From the NCBI GenBank assembly GCA_964352225.1, contig CAYGRM010000243.1, positions 1-10,135 of the forward strand: 10,135 nucleotides of DNA. Reading direction: 5' to 3'. Under the pieces are notes generated by a model that did not search any database, was not told where the DNA came from, and saw nothing but the letters and a program-made list of their open reading frames with translations. Numbering within the stretch: position 1 is the stretch's first letter; each line of letters begins with the position of its first letter. This document shows, in pieces, positions 7,065 to 10,135 of the stretch. Position numbers and translations under genes: made by a program. The DNA comes from CAJQQY01 sp964352225. GTDB taxonomy: Bacteria; Bacteroidota; Bacteroidia; Chitinophagales; Saprospiraceae.

Positions 7065-8120
7065 TTGTTCCAATTAAAACAGCCGATTTTGAATTTTAAC
7101 TCGAAAAAATCTTTTCTCTATTTTTTGCTCATTTCCACTTTTTTATTGTTGGGTGAATCCAATTTTGCTCAAACTCCAGCTATCGTAAAGAATGAGAAAA
7201 TTCCTTTTCTTCAACCTGCTGATACTTTGCACAAAGGCCGATTTTGGACTTGCTCTACGATAGGTGCAACTATCTATGGTTCAGCCGTAATTGGACTTAA
7301 CCAAATTTGGTATGCAGAAACGGAACGAAGTAGTTTCCAGTTTTTCAATGACCTCGGCGAATGGCGACATGTCGATAAAATGGGACATACTTTTACTGCT
7401 TATAATTATACACATTGGTTATTCACAGGTGCAAAATGGACTGGAATGAACCGACGGCGAGCAATGTGGACAGGAGCAGGATTAAGTTTTTTGTTGCAAG
7501 GAACGATTGAAGTAATGGATGGATATTCTGCCAAATGGGGATTTTCGGTTCCTGATGTGGCCTTTAATACTTTAGGAATTGGATTGTTTGTTGGCCAAGA
7601 ATTAGCTTGGAAAGAGCAACGAATTATCATGAAAGTCTCTTCGACTGTTCCTACCTACCCTACTGATATTTTAACTTCCGTTGATGGAATGCATACCACT
7701 ACTTATCGAGAACGAGCGCAATCACTTTATGGAAGTCGATTTCCTGAAACACTTTTGAAAGATTATAATGCACAGACAAATTGGTTATCATTCAATATTC
7801 ATTCTTTTATGAAAAAAAAGGATACCCGATTTCCAAAGTGGTTAAATGTTGCCGTAGGTTACGGTGCACAAAATATGTATGAAGGTTACGATTACGATTG
7901 GACAGAGGAAAAAACAGGTATTCAATACCAACGTGATCCAAATATTTATCCTCGATATAGTCAGATTTATTTTTCTTTTGATGTGGATTTGATGCGGATA
8001 AAAACGAAGAGTCGATTTTTAAAAACAGCGTTTAGTATTTTAAATTGGATAAAAATTCCTGCACCAACTTTGGAGTTTAATACTTTGGGGCAGGTGAAGT
8101 TTTTGCCTATTTACTTTTAA
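7065..8120 (+). CDS. DUF2279-family exported/envelope protein
   Basis: This 351-residue protein carries a DUF2279-type region (about 60-190) recognisable by WRHVDKMGHTFTAY (100-113), several hydrophobic or aromatic helices (YGSAVIGLNQIWY, 71-83; MWTGAGLSFLLQGTIEVMDGY, 134-154) and GFSVPDVAFNTLGIG (159-173). The His and Asp residues in DKMGH and in the PDVAFN segment are family hallmarks. The N-terminus has a signal peptide (KKSFLYFLLISTFLLLG, cleaved near FAQ, residues 34-36). The C-terminal half (about 215-351) is rich in aromatic residues and beta-like, as in membrane-barrel or outer-membrane-associated proteins, ending KFLPIYF. The biochemical role of the family is not known to me. There is no ATG anywhere between the upstream in-frame stop (7044-7046) and the signal peptide, so translation must start at TTG, at 7065 or more plausibly at 7089, which would give a normal-length signal peptide. 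Confidence 0.85.
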   Translation: MFQLKQPILNFNSKKSFLYFLLISTFLLLGESNFAQTPAIVKNEKIPFLQPADTLHKGRFWTCSTIGATIYGSAVIGLNQIWYAETERSSFQFFNDLGEWRHVDKMGHTFTAYNYTHWLFTGAKWTGMNRRRAMWTGAGLSFLLQGTIEVMDGYSAKWGFSVPDVAFNTLGIGLFVGQELAWKEQRIIMKVSSTVPTYPTDILTSVDGMHTTTYRERAQSLYGSRFPETLLKDYNAQTNWLSFNIHSFMKKKDTRFPKWLNVAVGYGAQNMYEGYDYDWTEEKTGIQYQRDPNIYPRYSQIYFSFDVDLMRIKTKSRFLKTAFSILNWIKIPAPTLEFNTLGQVKFLPIYF

Positions 8121-8123
8121 AAT

Positions 8124-8233
8124 ATGATGGAACGCAGCGCAGATTGAGCAGATTTGTGCAGATTTCTCCTAGCATATTGCGATCTTCAAATCCGCTAAAA
8201 TTCGCTCGATCTGCGGCATCCGCGTTCCATCAT
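8124..8233. repeat. Long imperfect palindromic element with GCAGATTT-like subrepeats
   Basis: The ends are perfect 12-bp inverted arms (ATGATGGAACGC at 8124-8135, its complement at 8222-8233). Further in, GCAGATTGAGC (8139-8149) pairs with GCTCGATCTGC (8204-8214) with one T/G wobble, and GCAGATTT (8158-8165) pairs with 8188-8195 with one A/C mismatch, leaving a loop of about 22 bases. The left arm repeats GCAGATT(T) about every 10 bases (8139, 8149, 8158). The 12-bp right arm is more GC-rich than its surroundings, and its first bases in the reverse direction form the TGA stop of the PepSY gene. From memory, related GGAACGCGGAT...GCGGATTT palindromes are scattered through intergenic regions of Bacteroidota and other phyla. 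The overlapping reading frames here are not genes. Confidence 0.8.
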
Positions 8234-8769
8234 TTTCGCTTTTTAAGTCTCACTCTTTGGGGCCCGTACCATAACCAAAATCCCGTCGCAATTAAAAATA
8301 ATAAACCAATTCCTAGAAAATTCATTGAGATTAATTTGAATCCATCAGAGATAATCGAACCATCATGAAGACTTTCAATCCAATCGGAATATCTTTTTTC
8401 AATTGACTTCACCTCTCCTGATTTTCCATCCACTTGGACTTCCCAATTCCCCTTTTCAAACAATACTTTTACAATTCCTTTCGATGGCCGAGCGTCCATT
8501 CGATCTACTGAATTTTCTATTTGTGCTGGGTAAGTTTCATGTAAAGCTTTTTCAGCTATTGCATTAATTTCATTAAACGATTTCCACTCTGCTAGATTTT
8601 TACTGACTCCTTTTTGAGTAGGCGGTTGAATAATTGCAACATCTTTTTTTAAGGCTAATAAAACTCCAGTCACCGCACTTATCACTAAAAGCAAAGCTAA
8701 AGACAATCCCATCCAACGATGAAATACTCTAAAATCTCGGAGACTTTTTATTAGTGTTTTGAGTTTCAA
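8230..8769 (-). CDS. PepSY-domain inner-membrane protein (PepSY_TM type)
   Basis: A 179-residue membrane protein with two helices flanking one PepSY domain. The N-terminal FRVFHRWMGL (13-22; His17) leads into helix 1 (about 20-40, LSLALLLVISAVTGVLLAL), as in the PepSY-associated TM family. The extracytoplasmic PepSY domain covers about 60-125, with NEINAIAEKAL and the strand pair WEVQVDGKSGEVKSI (109-123). WIESLHDGSII (130-140; His135) precedes helix 2 (about 147-168), followed by a basic cytoplasmic tail QRVRLKKRK. Larger relatives occur with iron-uptake or reductase genes; none is nearby here. The start must be TTG at 8769: no ATG occurs back to the in-frame TAA at 8796-8794, and the first ATG, codon 20, would cut into the conserved FHRWMGL. 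The stop codon lies in the arm of the palindromic element, so the native C-terminus may have been altered by its insertion. The gene sits just after the terminator of the fumarylacetoacetase gene, with almost no room for its own promoter. Confidence 0.85.
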   Translation of the reverse strand: MKLKTLIKSLRDFRVFHRWMGLSLALLLVISAVTGVLLALKKDVAIIQPPTQKGVSKNLAEWKSFNEINAIAEKALHETYPAQIENSVDRMDARPSKGIVKVLFEKGNWEVQVDGKSGEVKSIEKRYSDWIESLHDGSIISDGFKLISMNFLGIGLLFLIATGFWLWYGPQRVRLKKRK

Positions 8770-8794
8770 AATCTTAAAAAATATATTTGGGTAT

Positions 8795-8837
8795 TAAAAA
8801 AAAGAATCAGCATTTCAAATAAATTTCGAATGCTGAT
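8795..8837 (-). terminator. Intrinsic terminator after the fumarylacetoacetase gene
   Basis: On the reverse strand ATCAGCATT (8837-8829) pairs with 8814-8806 in a perfect 9-bp stem, with a 14-base AT-rich loop, followed by TTC and T8 (down to 8795). It begins about 13 bases after the fumarylacetoacetase stop at 8851. The 25 bases between the T-tract and the TTG start of the PepSY gene hold no exact TAnnTTTG box. Confidence 0.85.
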
Positions 8838-8850
8838 ATCTTTTACTCTC

Positions 8851-10135
8851 TTATGCTATTAAATGTTCTTTATCTGCTGGTAAAATTTTCCCTGTTGCTT
8901 CGCCAAAACCGATACGCACGCCACTTTTTTCTGCCCATCCTTCGATGATTACGGTATCACCATCAGCAATGAATTTTCGTTCTGTCCCATCTGCCATCTG
9001 AACAGATTTTGTTCCTTGCCAGCTGATCTCCAACATTGAACCATAAGACTCAGGAGTTTTTCCACTTATAGTTCCTGATGCATACAAATCACCTACATTT
9101 ATATTACAGCCATTAACAGTATGATGAGCTAATTGTTGACTCATATTCCAATACATATATTTGAAATTAGAATTAGAAACAACTGTAGGCTTACTTCCTG
9201 CTGGCTGAATTTTTACTGCTAGATTTATATCATAATTTTTTTCACCCTCATATTCTAAGTATGGCAAAACTGGCGGATCTTGAACTGGCCCAGGTACTCG
9301 AAATGGTTCCAACGCATCCATCGTCACAATCCAAGGAGAAACTGTTGACGCGAAATTTTTTCCTAAAAAAGGGCCTAAGGGAACATACTCCCATTTTTGA
9401 ATATCACGTGCTGACCAATCATTGAATAAGCACATTCCAAAAATATAATCTTCTGCTTCCTGTGTAGAAATGGTATCTCCCAAATTAGTTTTTCGACCAA
9501 TCACAAATCCCATTTCTAATTCAAAATCTAATAATTTACAGGGGCCATATACTGGATGCTTCGAGTCTTTTGGAATCTGTTGTCCTTTGGGTCTTTTGAT
9601 TTCAGTTCCTGAAACAACAATCGAAGAAGCTCGTCCGTGGTAACCAACTGGCAAGTGTTTCCAATTGGGTAACAAGGCATTTTCTGGATCACGAAACATT
9701 TTTCCAACATTAGTTGCATGCTCGATGCTCGAATAAAAATCAGTATAATCTCTAATTAAAATTGGCATTAATAATTCTACTTCATCTTTCTTATGCAAGA
9801 TGTGTTCAGCCATATCTCGGCTGTTCCACTTAGTTTCATTTTTATCCAAAATTTCAGAAAGACGATCGCGAACTGCTCTGGTGACCTCTTTCCCTAATGC
9901 CATAAAATCATTAATATATTGATTATAAAAAATGGCTCTTGGGATTTTTAAATCTGCAAAAAATGCTAAGTCATTTACCTTTGCCAAGTCTATCACAAAA
10001 TTCCCAATTGCAGAACAAACACGCGGCTCTGAATCTTTTGTTTTAAAGACTCCAAATGGTAAATTTTGTATTGGAAAATCGCTTCCCTCTGGTACTTCTA
10101 CCCAAGATTTTAAAGTTGGGTTATTTGCTCTGATC
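8851..10135 (-). CDS. fahA: Fumarylacetoacetase (fumarylacetoacetate hydrolase), cut at the window's right edge
   Basis: This cytoplasmic enzyme catalyses the last step of tyrosine/homogentisate catabolism, fumarylacetoacetate to fumarate plus acetoacetate. The reading frame is open from 8851 to the right edge: 427 codons follow a partial codon ending in G, which fits an ATG lacking only two bases. The N-terminus SDFPIQNLPFGVF (19-31 counting the inferred Met) aligns with the FAH N-terminal domain. The catalytic domain shows RDYTDFYSS with metal-binding Asp133, HATNVG with catalytic His140, DFELEMG with Glu206/Glu208, NDWSARDIQKWEY with Asp240, GPFLGKNF with Lys260, SNFKYMYWNM (322-331), LYASGTISG (351-359) and MLEISW with Glu370. 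The length fits the family (human about 419). The GTG at 9996 is an internal valine, not the start. A terminator follows; the promoter is outside the window. Confidence 0.97.
   Translation of the reverse strand, partial: IRANNPTLKSWVEVPEGSDFPIQNLPFGVFKTKDSEPRVCSAIGNFVIDLAKVNDLAFFADLKIPRAIFYNQYINDFMALGKEVTRAVRDRLSEILDKNETKWNSRDMAEHILHKKDEVELLMPILIRDYTDFYSSIEHATNVGKMFRDPENALLPNWKHLPVGYHGRASSIVVSGTEIKRPKGQQIPKDSKHPVYGPCKLLDFELEMGFVIGRKTNLGDTISTQEAEDYIFGMCLFNDWSARDIQKWEYVPLGPFLGKNFASTVSPWIVTMDALEPFRVPGPVQDPPVLPYLEYEGEKNYDINLAVKIQPAGSKPTVVSNSNFKYMYWNMSQQLAHHTVNGCNINVGDLYASGTISGKTPESYGSMLEISWQGTKSVQMADGTERKFIADGDTVIIEGWAEKSGVRIGFGEATGKILPADKEHLIA

Noticed and set aside
8139..8165. GCAGATT(T) subrepeats as a CRISPR array
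   Set aside because: Units are only 7-8 bases, spaced about 10 bases apart, with no spacers of CRISPR length and no cas genes; the palindromic arrangement explains them.
8144..8368. Forward reading frame of 74 codons starting in the palindromic element
   Set aside because: It runs antisense through the PepSY gene, and its first third is the repeat element itself; it is low-complexity with no family signal.
9528..9719. Second reverse frame inside the fumarylacetoacetase gene
   Set aside because: It is a frame-shifted shadow of conserved catalytic sequence on the same strand.

Overview
The window reads as chromosomal DNA of a low-GC member of the Bacteroidota. Three things point there: a type IX secretion (T9SS) C-terminal sorting domain on a secreted hydrolase, several -7 boxes of the Bacteroidota form TAnnTTTG, and an almost complete lack of Shine-Dalgarno sequences. 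The order cannot be fixed from the sequence alone. I see no rRNA, tRNA, CRISPR array, transposase, prophage or plasmid function.

Layout. Positions 1-1600 hold two forward genes for exported proteins: an unrecognised 175-residue protein, then a lipoprotein with Ycf48/BNR-like repeats, with a strong hairpin terminator between them. A 19-bp hairpin made of degenerate heptads separates the lipoprotein gene from a convergent phosphohexomutase gene (1665-3065, reverse). A 283-bp divergent spacer carries a promoter for each direction. From it runs a tight forward cluster: protein-L-isoaspartate O-methyltransferase (pcm), a small lipoprotein, and a secreted cyanophycinase-like serine hydrolase with a T9SS tail (3349-5953). 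A bidirectional terminator follows. Next come a reverse prohibitin/SPFH gene (6035-6865) and, across a 199-bp divergent spacer, a forward DUF2279 gene (7065-8120). A palindromic repeat of about 110 bp lies next, and its outer arm supplies the stop codon of a reverse PepSY/TM gene (8230-8769). Last is a reverse fumarylacetoacetase gene (8851 to the right edge), whose first codon is cut by the window end.

Function. Most of the content is ordinary metabolism and envelope biology: sugar-phosphate interconversion, tyrosine catabolism and membrane-protein quality control. The most suggestive grouping is pcm + lipoprotein + S51 hydrolase, because pcm and parts of the S51 superfamily both act on beta-aspartyl (isoaspartyl) bonds. 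No clearly new multi-gene system is visible. The points most worth a second look are that cluster, three genes that seem to start at TTG, the 8124-8233 palindromic element fused to a gene end, and the heptad hairpin at 1604-1649.
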